The notes beneath the pieces were generated by a model. The model was given only the letters and a program-made list of their open reading frames with translations, was not told where the DNA came from and did no database searches. This document shows, one piece after another, positions 8,915 to 16,858 of a stretch of 64,000 nt of DNA. Where the stretch lies: assembly GCA_041166745.1 (NCBI GenBank), contig JBEEGH010000029.1:244846-308845 (forward strand). The letters are read 5' to 3'. Origin of the DNA: DASUCS01 sp041166745. Its GTDB lineage: Bacteria; Actinomycetota; Acidimicrobiia; Acidimicrobiales; JACDCH01. Made by a program: the position numbers and the translations under genes. Each line of letters begins with the position of its first letter. Position 1 is the stretch's first letter.

Positions 8915-9828
8915 GAGACTCCGGGCCAGGCGGTGAGACAGGCCCGCGTCCGCGCCACGATCTCAGGATCGAGGCTCATCGGAAGAGCCGAGAAGTCCGT
9001 CGTGCCCGCGGACGCGAGTGTGTCCATCGCCTCGTGGACCTGCGCCTCGGTGCCGACGATCGCAACGTCCGCCGGGCCTTGCGCACCCTCGCGGTCGAGC
9101 ATTGCTCGATAGCTCGGCAGATCCTGGTACCCGTCGAGGAATTGGCCGATCAACGCCCGAGCCCCCGCCTCGTCGTCGGTGACGCACACCGGGAGGCTGC
9201 AGACGACACGCGGCGCGGCGCGATTGGCCGACGCGGCCGCTTCATTGATGCGCGGCGCGATGTGCTCGGCGATGGTGCGCGGTCCGACGAGCCACAGGAT
9301 CGTCCCGTCGGTGCGACGGCCAGCGATGTCGAGCATCTGCGGTCCGAGCGCGGCGAGCATCACCGACGGCACGGTCTCGGTCGGCCGCAGACCGGCGATC
9401 TCCGCGCTCCACAGATCACCCGTCGCATTGACTTGCCCGGTTTCGAGCAACGGAAGCAACACATCCAAGTACTCGCGCATGTGCCGGACAGGGCGATCCC
9501 ACTTCAGCTTCCAGGTGCCCTCGACCGACGGTTGATGCGACAGGCCGATCCCGAGGATGAGGCGCCCGGGGATTGCCGCCTGCGTCGTCAGCGCCTGGGC
9601 GGCCAGCGCGCTCGGATGGCGCGGAAACGTGGGGATGACCGCAGTTCCGACCTCGATCCCCGCGGTGTCGTCGCCCGCGGCGGCGAAGACGGTCAGGGCG
9701 TCGCCCAGGCCGACCTGGGCGAGCCAGTAGCCGGAGAAGCCCTCGGCCTTCGTCGCTTTGAGATCGGCCAGGGCGTTGGGCACGGACGGAAAGACCATCG
9801 TCGCCGACCCGTTGATCGAGATACGCAT
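8911..9828 (-). CDS. LLM class (F420-dependent type) oxidoreductase
   Basis: A luciferase-like TIM-barrel oxidoreductase of 305 residues. Actinobacterial members mostly use F420. Conserved segments are the GLGDALTV region, RLILGIGLSH (about residues 87-96) and the C-terminal PADVAIVGTEAQV block that precedes the last helices. It is divergent from the nitroreductase gene with a 41-base gap, so the two flavin/deazaflavin enzymes may share control. Substrate unknown. Confidence 0.8.
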   Translation of the reverse strand: MRISINGSATMVFPSVPNALADLKATKAEGFSGYWLAQVGLGDALTVFAAAGDDTAGIEVGTAVIPTFPRHPSALAAQALTTQAAIPGRLILGIGLSHQPSVEGTWKLKWDRPVRHMREYLDVLLPLLETGQVNATGDLWSAEIAGLRPTETVPSVMLAALGPQMLDIAGRRTDGTILWLVGPRTIAEHIAPRINEAAASANRAAPRVVCSLPVCVTDDEAGARALIGQFLDGYQDLPSYRAMLDREGAQGPADVAIVGTEAQVHEAMDTLASAGTTDFSALPMSLDPEIVARTRACLTAWPGVS

Positions 9829-9856
9829 GGCTGCGGTACTAGCAGATGGTTCCCGC

Positions 9857-9862
9857 TACGGT
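9857..9862 (+). promoter_or_regulatory. Leaderless -10 element (TACGGT)
   Basis: TACGGT ends 7 bases before ATG 9870. It makes 9870 the preferred start of the nitroreductase and disfavours the in-frame ATG at 9846, which lies upstream of the promoter. Confidence 0.5.
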
Positions 9863-9869
9863 CCGAACC

Positions 9870-10523
9870 ATGGCGTTCGACCTCGTTCAGACCGACCGGC
9901 TCCTCACCTCGACGCGGTCTGTGCGCAAGCGCCTCGACCTCGCTCGCCCGGTGGCACGCGAGACGGTGCTCGAGTGCATCGAGCTCGCGCTGCAAGCGCC
10001 CACGGGAGGCAACACGCAGCGCTGGCGTTGGTTGGTCGTCGACGACCCAGATCTACGGATGGGATTGGCCGAGCTCTACCGCCGGTCGTGGGAGCCATAC
10101 ATCGCTGAGCGCCGCAAGGAGATCGCCGCCGCCGGGCGCGGCCCGAACGAAGCGGTCATCGATTCGTCGTCCTACCTCGCCGACCACCTGCACGAAGTGC
10201 CCGTCCACGTCATCCCGATTGCGCTCGACCGACTGCCGGAGGGCACCGACCACGTGACCGTGGCGGGCTACTACGGCTCGATCCTCCCGGCGGCGTGGTC
10301 GTTCATGCTGGCGTTGCGCTCCCGTGGCCTCGGCGCGGCCTGGACGACGCTCCACCTCGCGTACGAGAAGGAGGCCGCAGCGCTTCTGGGCATCCCCGAC
10401 ACGGTGGCGCAGGTCGCGTTGTTGCCCGTCGCGTACACGATCGGCGACGACTTCAAGCCGGCGAAGCGCAAGCCGGCCCCCGACGTGACGTACTGGAACC
10501 AGTGGGGGCAGAAGTCACATTGA
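9870..10523 (+). CDS. Nitroreductase family protein
   Basis: FMN-dependent nitroreductase-fold enzyme, 217 residues. STRSVRKR near the N-terminus is the FMN phosphate-binding arginine motif; APTGGNTQRWRW follows (residues 42-53), and RGLGAAWTT near 150 belongs to the second FMN contact. It would reduce a nitro, quinone or enone substrate with NAD(P)H. The stop codon is the first three bases of a perfect 23-bp palindrome that precedes the TetR gene. The TetR protein may therefore also respond to a substrate of this enzyme; that is inference. Confidence 0.85.
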   Translation: MAFDLVQTDRLLTSTRSVRKRLDLARPVARETVLECIELALQAPTGGNTQRWRWLVVDDPDLRMGLAELYRRSWEPYIAERRKEIAAAGRGPNEAVIDSSSYLADHLHEVPVHVIPIALDRLPEGTDHVTVAGYYGSILPAAWSFMLALRSRGLGAAWTTLHLAYEKEAAALLGIPDTVAQVALLPVAYTIGDDFKPAKRKPAPDVTYWNQWGQKSH

Positions 10524-10543
10524 CTGAATGAGTCATTCAGTCA
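10521..10543. promoter_or_regulatory. Perfect 23-bp palindromic operator of the TetR gene
   Basis: The arms TGACTGAATGA (10521-10531) and TCATTCAGTCA (10533-10543) are perfect complements around one G. The left arm starts with the nitroreductase stop codon, and the right arm abuts the -10 element TACATT. Length and symmetry are typical of TetR-family operators, so autorepression is likely. No binding data are available. Confidence 0.75.
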
Positions 10544-10549
10544 TACATT
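10544..10549 (+). promoter_or_regulatory. Leaderless -10 element (TACATT)
   Basis: TACATT begins right after the palindrome and ends 6 bases before GTG 10556. A repressor on the palindrome would block this promoter. Confidence 0.55.
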
Positions 10550-10555
10550 CCCTTA

Positions 10556-11239
10556 GTGCCACCTCGTCCCAAGGCGAGGCTCGACGACATCGTCGAGTCC
10601 GCGACGCGCATCTTCGGTGAGAAGGGCTACAGGCGAACGCTGATCACCGACGTCGCGTCGGATCTCGGCATTGCTCCGGGAACGATCTATACGTACGTCG
10701 AGAGCAAAGACGCGCTGTTCCACCTCGTGATCGAGCGGGCCTCGGGGATCACGACGACCCCGTCGTCGCTCCCGGTCCCCTCACCCGATCCAGGCGAGAC
10801 CGCGAAGTACACCGTCAAGGCGCTGGGTCGCACCTCCAAGTTGTCGGAGCTGAACGCCGCTCTTGATCGCGAGAAGGCTGAGGATGTCGCCCACGAGGTC
10901 GAAGCGATCGTGCGCGAGATGTACGGATCCATCGCCCGCGGCCGCAAGCTCATCGGGCTCATCGAACGCTCCGCCGTCGATCTTCCAGAACTCCGCGCCG
11001 ACTTCTACCTCAAGGGACGGCGATCGTTCTTCAAGAAGATCGAGACGTACTTGGCGCTGCGCATCGACAGCGGGCAACTGCGGGCCGTCCCGGACATCAC
11101 CGCGACAACTCGTTTCCTGGTCGAGGCAATCTCGTGGTTCGCCAACCATCGTCACGGTGATCAGGACAGCAGCGGCATCACGGACGAGATCGCGGAGCAG
11201 GTGTGCGTCGACATGCTCGTGCACGGGTTGCTGCCATGA
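10556..11239 (+). CDS. TetR/AcrR family transcriptional regulator
   Basis: A 227-residue one-component regulator. The helix-turn-helix lies at residues 10-55: RIFGEKGYRRTLITDVA, then APGTIYTYVESKDALF. The C-terminal half is a ligand-binding helical domain without recognisable specificity. GTG 10556 is fixed by the promoter spacing. Its stop overlaps the ATG of the glycosyltransferase gene (ATGA), so the membrane enzyme is likely in the same transcript and may be a target. Other candidates are the upstream nitroreductase and LLM genes. Confidence 0.9.
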   Translation: MPPRPKARLDDIVESATRIFGEKGYRRTLITDVASDLGIAPGTIYTYVESKDALFHLVIERASGITTTPSSLPVPSPDPGETAKYTVKALGRTSKLSELNAALDREKAEDVAHEVEAIVREMYGSIARGRKLIGLIERSAVDLPELRADFYLKGRRSFFKKIETYLALRIDSGQLRAVPDITATTRFLVEAISWFANHRHGDQDSSGITDEIAEQVCVDMLVHGLLP

Positions 11240-12747
11240 CGACCGTAACCATCGAACATCCGGCGGAGCTCTCCGCCGCGACGGCGGAGCCACTCGCGCG
11301 AGCGGTGTTCGTCGTTGCCGCGGTGAAGGTGGCGTTCTTCCTCGCGATCGCCGGCATGTGGGGCATCCATCGCGACGAGTTCTATTACCTCGCCGGCGGC
11401 CGCCGCCTCGATTGGGGCTACGTCGACCATCCACCGATCACGCCGCTGCTCTACCGCGTCGGAGAGACGGCCTTCGGCTCATCGCAAACGGCCTTACACA
11501 CGATGCCCGCCCTCCTCGCGGGCGTCCTCGTCATCGTCACCGCGCTACTCGCCCGAGAGCTCGGCGGTGGACGTACGGCGCAAGTGATCGCCGCGATGGG
11601 AGTCGCCGTCGCACCCATGTTCCTCACGACGTCGCACTTCACCTCGACGGTGACGGTGGACATCCTGCTGTGGTCGATCGGCCTCCTCCTCTTCGCTCGG
11701 CTCTTGCGCACCCGCGACGAACGCCTGTGGCTCGCCCTCGGCGTGGTGGCCGGTATCGGACTGCTCAACAAGAACACGATGCTGTTCTGGGGCATCGGCG
11801 TCGGCGGTGGGCTGCTGTTCACCAAGGACCGATCGCTGCTGCGCAGCCGTTGGCTCGCCGGTGGTATTGCCTTCGCCGCGGTGGCGATGGTGCCCTACCT
11901 CGCTTGGCAGGCTCGGTATGACTGGCCGACGATCGAGTTCCTGCGCAGCCTGCAGTCGCACACCGACGACATCAGCAATCCGATTCTCTATTTCCCCTTT
12001 CAGCTCGTCCTCCTCGGACCGCTCCTGGCCCTTGTCTGGATATCGGGCATGCTGTGGTTGCTCCGCTCGGATGAAGCTCGCCGGTTCCGCGCCATCGGTG
12101 CCGGCTATCTCGTCGTGCTCGTACTCATCTTCGTGCTGCGGGGCAAGGCGTACTACGTCGCATCCTGGTATCCGGCGCTGTTCGCCGCCGGAAGCGTGCG
12201 ACTCGAACGCGTCGGACGCCGGTCGCTGCGAACGTACGTGCTCGTCCTCATCGTCGCCGGGATGACGGCCGCACCATTCGCACTCCCGCTCGTGCCGGCA
12301 GACTCCTCGGCGGCGCGGTTCGTCGCTGGTCAGAACACCGAGCTCGGCGAGATGCTCGGCTGGGACGACATGGCGCAGCAGGTGGCCGACGTCGCCCACT
12401 CACTTCCGGACGACGAGCAGGCGCAGCTGACGATCCTCACCGAGAACTACAGCGAAGCGGGTGCCATCGAATTCTGGCGCTCGTCACTCGGTGTGCCACA
12501 ACCGATCGCCAGGCAGAACAGCTACTGGATCTGGGGATACGGGCCCGCGCACGAGAACGGAACTGTGGTGGCCGTCGGGTTCCGGCGCGAGGAGCTCACG
12601 CCGTTCTTCACGGACATCCAACTGGCCCGCACGGTGACCAACTCCGAGGGGATTCACAACAAGGAGTACGGCGCCGAGATGGTCATCTGTCGCGGCCAAC
12701 GCCTGCCCTGGTCAGAGATCTGGCCGCGGCTCAAGGTGTTCAACTGA
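11236..12747 (+). CDS. GT39/ArnT-type membrane glycosyltransferase
   Basis: Polytopic membrane glycosyltransferase of 503 residues, in the family of ArnT and protein O-mannosyltransferases, which use polyprenyl-phosphate sugars on the outer face of the membrane. HRDEFYYLAGGRRLDWGYV, followed by DHPP (residues 38-60), is the conserved first loop that holds the catalytic acidic residue. About ten hydrophobic helices follow and the C-terminal 130 residues are soluble. Start ATG 11236 overlaps the TetR stop. It overlaps the convergent MFS gene by 8 bases. Acceptor unknown. Confidence 0.85.
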   Translation: MTTVTIEHPAELSAATAEPLARAVFVVAAVKVAFFLAIAGMWGIHRDEFYYLAGGRRLDWGYVDHPPITPLLYRVGETAFGSSQTALHTMPALLAGVLVIVTALLARELGGGRTAQVIAAMGVAVAPMFLTTSHFTSTVTVDILLWSIGLLLFARLLRTRDERLWLALGVVAGIGLLNKNTMLFWGIGVGGGLLFTKDRSLLRSRWLAGGIAFAAVAMVPYLAWQARYDWPTIEFLRSLQSHTDDISNPILYFPFQLVLLGPLLALVWISGMLWLLRSDEARRFRAIGAGYLVVLVLIFVLRGKAYYVASWYPALFAAGSVRLERVGRRSLRTYVLVLIVAGMTAAPFALPLVPADSSAARFVAGQNTELGEMLGWDDMAQQVADVAHSLPDDEQAQLTILTENYSEAGAIEFWRSSLGVPQPIARQNSYWIWGYGPAHENGTVVAVGFRREELTPFFTDIQLARTVTNSEGIHNKEYGAEMVICRGQRLPWSEIWPRLKVFN

Positions 12748-13864
12748 CGACTTCGACCGGAGCGCGTAGGCGAACCAGCGCGCCGGCGAGCGACGCTCCC
12801 CCGAGGAGTGCCAACCCCCAACGCAGATCGGTGATCTGCGCGATCCAACCGACGACCGGCGGCCCGGCCAGGAAGCCGACGTAGCCCGCCGCGCTCAGTC
12901 CGCCGACGACCAAACCGGGTCGCTCTCCGCCGCGGCTGGCAAACGCCAGGAGCAACGGCCAATAGACCGCCGCGCCGACGGCAGCCGCGCCGAGCCCGAC
13001 CGCAGCCAGCCAACTCGATGTCGCGGTCGCCTCCACCAAGAGCCCGGCGCCCGCGAGCCCCAACCCGAGCTGCGCGCCGCGCCGTTCACCGACATGCTCC
13101 GCCGTCCAACCCAGTGTCGAACGCGCGGTGGTGGCCAACGCCTGACCGACGGCGTACGCGGATGCACCCGCCGCGACGGCCAAGCCGAGATGAGCGCGGA
13201 GGAACAGCACGCCCCACGTGCCCACGCCGCCCTCGACCAGCGCGCCGATCGCGAACACGATGGCGACCGCGCCCAGGCCCTCGGCCTTCAACGCGGCCAA
13301 GCCCTGGCGCACCGTGTGATGTTCGCCGCGCTCCCCCGCCGGCATGTCGGTCCGCCGGCACCACAAGGCAAGCAGCAACGCTGCCGCGCTGACGCCGGCC
13401 CAGATCAATCGGTAGGAGATGTCATGTGCGAGCAGCACTCCACTCGTTCCGGCACCGAGCAGCGCGCCACCGTTGAACAACGCGTGCAAACGCAACAGAC
13501 GACCAGGACTCGAACCCAACGCGGCCGTCGCGGCAACATTCATCGTGACGTCGACCAGGCCACCGCCGGACACGGTCAACAAGAACGTCGCGCAGAACAC
13601 ACCGCGGTTCGTCGTCGACGCCAACGCCAGCAGCAGTAGCCCCCAGACGACGAGCGCCGCCGTCAACACCGTGCGCGTGCCGTGGCGCTCGGCGATCACG
13701 CCGCCTGCTCCATTTGCGACCACGCCCCCGACCACCGTGGACGCGAGCAACAGGCCGAGTTGCGCGTCGCTGAACTCGAGGAACCGCTGCACATCCAGGG
13801 CGACGACGGCCCATGTTCCCCAGAAGAACCCGAACGCGAGGAACGTCGCTCTCAGGGGCCGCAC
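12740..13864 (-). CDS. MFS transporter
   Basis: Major facilitator superfamily protein of 374 residues with about 11-12 hydrophobic helices. It has the loop 2-3 signature as GVIAERHGTRTV (about 57-68). Similar proteins are annotated as fucose-permease-like or drug efflux; nothing here fixes substrate or direction. Start GTG 13864 is close to the AlkB-like gene stop (15-base gap), so the two may be cotranscribed in the order AlkB-like then MFS. Confidence 0.8.
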   Translation of the reverse strand: MRPLRATFLAFGFFWGTWAVVALDVQRFLEFSDAQLGLLLASTVVGGVVANGAGGVIAERHGTRTVLTAALVVWGLLLLALASTTNRGVFCATFLLTVSGGGLVDVTMNVAATAALGSSPGRLLRLHALFNGGALLGAGTSGVLLAHDISYRLIWAGVSAAALLLALWCRRTDMPAGERGEHHTVRQGLAALKAEGLGAVAIVFAIGALVEGGVGTWGVLFLRAHLGLAVAAGASAYAVGQALATTARSTLGWTAEHVGERRGAQLGLGLAGAGLLVEATATSSWLAAVGLGAAAVGAAVYWPLLLAFASRGGERPGLVVGGLSAAGYVGFLAGPPVVGWIAQITDLRWGLALLGGASLAGALVRLRAPVEVVS

Positions 13865-13879
13865 ACGGCCGATTCTGGT

Positions 13880-14482
13880 CTAGTCGTCGTACCTGTGGCG
13901 GAAGGTGAGCGAAATGCGCGGCTCCGCACGCGCCACCTTGGGGACGCTGTGTTGCCACGTTCGTTGGCATGAGCCACCCATCGCCAAGAGATCACCCGAG
14001 CCGAGATCGAACCGAACTGAGCGTCCGCCGCCCGTCGGTCGCAGCAGGAAGCGGCGAGGGCCGCCGAGCGACACGATGGCGATCGTCGCTTCGGGAAGCG
14101 TGCGGGCGACACGATCACCGTGCCACGCGACGCTGTCGCGTCCGTCGCGGTACAAGTTCGCACCAATGGACCGGAACTCGATGTCGTACCGATCGGCAAG
14201 CGCAGCCCGCATCTCCTCGACGACGCCGAGACGATCGTCGACGCCGAGCGAGCCGCTCAGTCGCGGCTGCTGCAGCTGCTTGTCCCACATGCGCACCATC
14301 GGGCTCTGCCACTGCACGCTCTCGGCCACCGCCTCGAACAGCTCGTCGGCGCCCATCAGCCACGCGGGAACGTGCTCGACCCACGCCCCATTGGCCAGCG
14401 CGACACGTCGCGCCCCCGAGAAGGAGCGGTCGATCGCGGGCTCGACGGAGCCGAGCAGGGTGCCTTGGAGCGCCAAGTTCAC
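13880..14482 (-). CDS. AlkB-like 2-oxoglutarate/Fe(II) dioxygenase
   Basis: A 200-residue dioxygenase of the AlkB/ALKBH2-3 type, which oxidatively demethylates alkylated bases. The core is intact: NLYRDGRDSVAWHGD, with the HxD iron ligands (His-Gly-Asp), SLGGPRRF, then GSGDLLAMGG, the second iron-binding His in WQHSVPK, and the 2-oxoglutarate-binding arginines in RISLTFRHR at the C-terminus. Start GTG 14482 is supported by a leaderless promoter. It is the third nucleic acid repair function in the window, after Mug and the DnaE2 mutasome, though without an SOS box of its own. Confidence 0.9.
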   Translation of the reverse strand: MNLALQGTLLGSVEPAIDRSFSGARRVALANGAWVEHVPAWLMGADELFEAVAESVQWQSPMVRMWDKQLQQPRLSGSLGVDDRLGVVEEMRAALADRYDIEFRSIGANLYRDGRDSVAWHGDRVARTLPEATIAIVSLGGPRRFLLRPTGGGRSVRFDLGSGDLLAMGGSCQRTWQHSVPKVARAEPRISLTFRHRYDD

Positions 14483-14488
14483 CGGCGC

Positions 14489-14494
14489 AGGCTA
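14489..14494 (-). promoter_or_regulatory. Leaderless -10 element (TAGCCT) of alkB-like gene
   Basis: On the minus strand TAGCCT ends 6 bases before GTG 14482. It is back to back with the + strand element at 14507-14512 inside a 36-base intergenic gap. Confidence 0.5.
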
Positions 14495-14506
14495 GCCGAA
14501 CACGTG

Positions 14507-14512
14507 TACGGT
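14507..14512 (+). promoter_or_regulatory. Leaderless -10 element (TACGGT) of ankyrin gene
   Basis: TACGGT ends 6 bases before GTG 14519. It selects this start over the in-frame GTG 14504 and ATG 14537. Confidence 0.5.
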
Positions 14513-14518
14513 TCCACC

Positions 14519-15001
14519 GTGAATGTCAGCCCGCTGATGCAAGCGTTGTATGAACGCCGCCAACACGACGTCGACGCCATCCTCGCCGGCGATCCCGAGC
14601 TCGATGTCTTCGAGGCGGCCGCGCTCGGACGGTCCGATCGAGTAGCCGAGCTCATCTCCGCCGACCCGAGTCTGGCCCGCGCCTGGAGCCCCGACGGCTT
14701 CACCGCGCTGCACCTCGCCGCCTTCCTCGGCACGACCGACACCGCACGCGTCCTGCTCGACGCGGGCGCCGACCCGGCGGCTGTCGCACAGAACGACATG
14801 CTCGTACAGCCGCTGCACAGCGCCGCGGCCGCCCACAACACCGACCTCTGCCGGCTCTTGCTCGAGCGCGGCGCACCGGTGAACGGTCAGCAGCAGAAGG
14901 GCTACACCGCACTCGACGAAGCCGAGATGACGAACCAAGACGCCTTGCGCGACCTCCTGCTGGAGCACGGCGCCGATCCGAAGATCACCGGCGTCACCTA
15001 G
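14519..15001 (+). CDS. Ankyrin repeat protein
   Basis: A small 160-residue protein made of about four ankyrin repeats. The clearest are DGFTALHLAAFLGTTDTARV (about 61-80), MLVQPLHSAAAAHNTDLCRL and KGYTALDEAEMTNQDALRDL. No signal peptide or other domain. Such free-standing ankyrin proteins act in protein binding; no partner can be named. The gene is divergent from the AlkB-like gene and almost touches the convergent LLM gene. Confidence 0.85.
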   Translation: MNVSPLMQALYERRQHDVDAILAGDPELDVFEAAALGRSDRVAELISADPSLARAWSPDGFTALHLAAFLGTTDTARVLLDAGADPAAVAQNDMLVQPLHSAAAAHNTDLCRLLLERGAPVNGQQQKGYTALDEAEMTNQDALRDLLLEHGADPKITGVT

Positions 15002-15005
15002 CTCG

Positions 15006-15962
15006 CTAACGAGGGGCCAGGGCCCGATAGGCCTCTTGCGGGTCGCCGAACGGGACGATCGCCGGGGCAGGAGTCGTCACGCCGTTCTCGATGTAGCGCG
15101 CGATGACCTCACGGCAGTGCTCGGGCGGGCCGTGCACGATCAACTCATCGACGACGGAGTCCGGAATCGTCGCGAGCGCGCCCTTGCGGTCGCCGGCCTT
15201 CCATGCCTCCCACATCGGACCGAGCACGTCACCGCGACCCAGCCATTCATGAAAGGCGGCGTACACCGGGACGTTGAGGTATGCCGCGATCATCTGGCGA
15301 CCGATACCGCGTGCCATGTCCGCGTCGTCGGTGAGCAACACGAAGATGCGAGCGACGACCTCCTTGTCGGCGCCCCCTTCGTGGACGTAGGGCACGACAG
15401 TGCGAACGTCGTCGGGCGAGAGCCAGTTGATGATCGTGCCGTCGCCCTCGCGTCCGGCGAGGCGCAACATGCCGGGACGCAGGGCGGCGACGAGAATCGG
15501 TACGGGGTGCGGCGGGGGCGTCGTCAGTCGGAAGCCGTTGATGCTGAAGGTTTCGTAGTCCTCTTTGACCTTCTCGCCGGTGAGCGCCGTGCGGACGAAC
15601 CGCAACGTGTCGCGCACGCGCTGGTACGGACGCTCGAACGGCACCGCGTTCCAGCGTTCGACGATGACATTGGACGACGCGCCGATACCGAGCACGAAGT
15701 TGCCCGATGACGCCATGGATGCACTCGCAGCCGATTGCGCGATGAGGGCGGGCCCACGCGTGTACACCGGCACGATCGCTGTACCGAGTCGCAGCGACGG
15801 CGCCCATTGCGACGCGAGAACGAGCGGCGTGAATGCATCCACATTGTCGACCTCGGCCGACCACAGGTCGGTGTAACCGAGATCGGCGAGCTCGATGATC
15901 CAGTCGCGCTGCTCATTGAATGGTTTGCCCGTCAACGGCACAGTGATCCCATAGCGCTGCAC
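15006..15962 (-). CDS. LLM class (F420-dependent type) oxidoreductase
   Basis: Luciferase-like TIM-barrel oxidoreductase of 318 residues. RYGITVPLTGKPFN opens the barrel; SAEVDNVDAF, NFVLGIGASSN (about 92-102) and VHGPPEHCREVIARYIENG near the C-terminus are family blocks. The GTG at 15962 shares its G with the TAG stop of the upstream thioesterase gene (TAGTG), so I prefer it over the longer frame that begins inside that gene. Translational coupling to the thioesterase suggests a joint role in acyl-CoA or hydrophobic-ring metabolism; substrate unknown. Confidence 0.8.
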   Translation of the reverse strand: MQRYGITVPLTGKPFNEQRDWIIELADLGYTDLWSAEVDNVDAFTPLVLASQWAPSLRLGTAIVPVYTRGPALIAQSAASASMASSGNFVLGIGASSNVIVERWNAVPFERPYQRVRDTLRFVRTALTGEKVKEDYETFSINGFRLTTPPPHPVPILVAALRPGMLRLAGREGDGTIINWLSPDDVRTVVPYVHEGGADKEVVARIFVLLTDDADMARGIGRQMIAAYLNVPVYAAFHEWLGRGDVLGPMWEAWKAGDRKGALATIPDSVVDELIVHGPPEHCREVIARYIENGVTTPAPAIVPFGDPQEAYRALAPR

Positions 15963-16798
15963 TACGACTCCCCCTTCGCCGCGAGGAACGCGGCCCGATG
16001 CTCTTCGCGCCAGTAGCGCACGATGCACGACTGGCTGGCGATCGCCAGCAGCGTGCCGTCTTCGGCCCACAGATGCACGAGACCGTGCCCGAACCCGTGC
16101 TGAACGGCATGCACTTGGATGTCGAGCAGCACCCATTCCGTCGGCACCAACCGCGACACACGCAGCGTGTTGTCGAGGCTGTTGCCCCCGGCCATCTGGC
16201 CGAGCGCCTGACCGACACCGAACGGCACGTAGTCACCGAGGATCGCCAGCGTGGCCGCGGACATCTCCAACTCGTCAGGCAAGCGCGCCCACAACGCGGA
16301 CCGACCGGTGCCGGGCGTGCCGTCGAAATCTCCGAAGTCCTGACCGAGCGCAAGACGCATGTCGAGGCGCTGCATGATCGAGTCGTCGCTCGGATTACGG
16401 AACCGGCGAGGCTCGCACGCCGCGGGCGACGGCACGTCGGGCATCGGCTCCCACTGGCCCTCTCGGTCCAACTCCCGACGACCCAGCGCGGCGTTGACGG
16501 TCAGGATCTCGCGGTCGACGACGTGCGCTGTGGCGCGGGCCTGGGTGGTGTTGTTCCCGCCGACGGCGATCGTGACGTCGACGTCCATCACCTCGGGCGG
16601 GCGGGCGTAGGACAGGTATTGCGCCGCGGCCCACACGACCGGGCGCTCTGTCGTTGCTTCGAGCGCGGCGATTGCCGCGCCCAGGCCACAACCACCAAAC
16701 AGGAAGTTGCCGCCAGTACACACGCGCGGCTCGATCGGCAGCACCCAACGATGTGGGTTGTGCGTGGCCTCGAGTCCGAGGAATTCCCGGGCATCCAT
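15962..16798 (-). CDS. Acyl-CoA thioesterase family protein (double hotdog)
   Basis: A 278-residue protein with two hotdog domains, related to acyl-CoA thioesterase II (TesB). The N-terminal half has GGNFLFGGCGLGAAIAALE (about residues 29-47) and the following AAQYLSYARPP strand. The C-terminal half has SLDNTLRV followed by EWVLLDIQVHAVQHGFGHG. It likely hydrolyses a CoA ester in the cytosol. It overlaps the downstream LLM gene by one base. It is a paralogue of the thioesterase at 5887-6699 rather than a close copy. Confidence 0.75.
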   Translation of the reverse strand: MDAREFLGLEATHNPHRWVLPIEPRVCTGGNFLFGGCGLGAAIAALEATTERPVVWAAAQYLSYARPPEVMDVDVTIAVGGNNTTQARATAHVVDREILTVNAALGRRELDREGQWEPMPDVPSPAACEPRRFRNPSDDSIMQRLDMRLALGQDFGDFDGTPGTGRSALWARLPDELEMSAATLAILGDYVPFGVGQALGQMAGGNSLDNTLRVSRLVPTEWVLLDIQVHAVQHGFGHGLVHLWAEDGTLLAIASQSCIVRYWREEHRAAFLAAKGES

Positions 16799-16858
16799 TC
16801 GGCGGGGAACCCTACGGCACTCGCAGGGAACCGCCGGACGGGCCTAGAACCTGTCCCC

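Noticed and set aside
15998..16858. Upstream extension of the amidase frame
   Set aside because: It lies antisense to the thioesterase gene and has no amidase homology; the amidase domain starts at 16859.
16845..16858. TAGAAC-CT-GTCCCC before the amidase as a second KstR-like site
   Set aside because: The second half deviates at two of six positions; the sequence is better explained as a weak -10 element 8 bases before the start.
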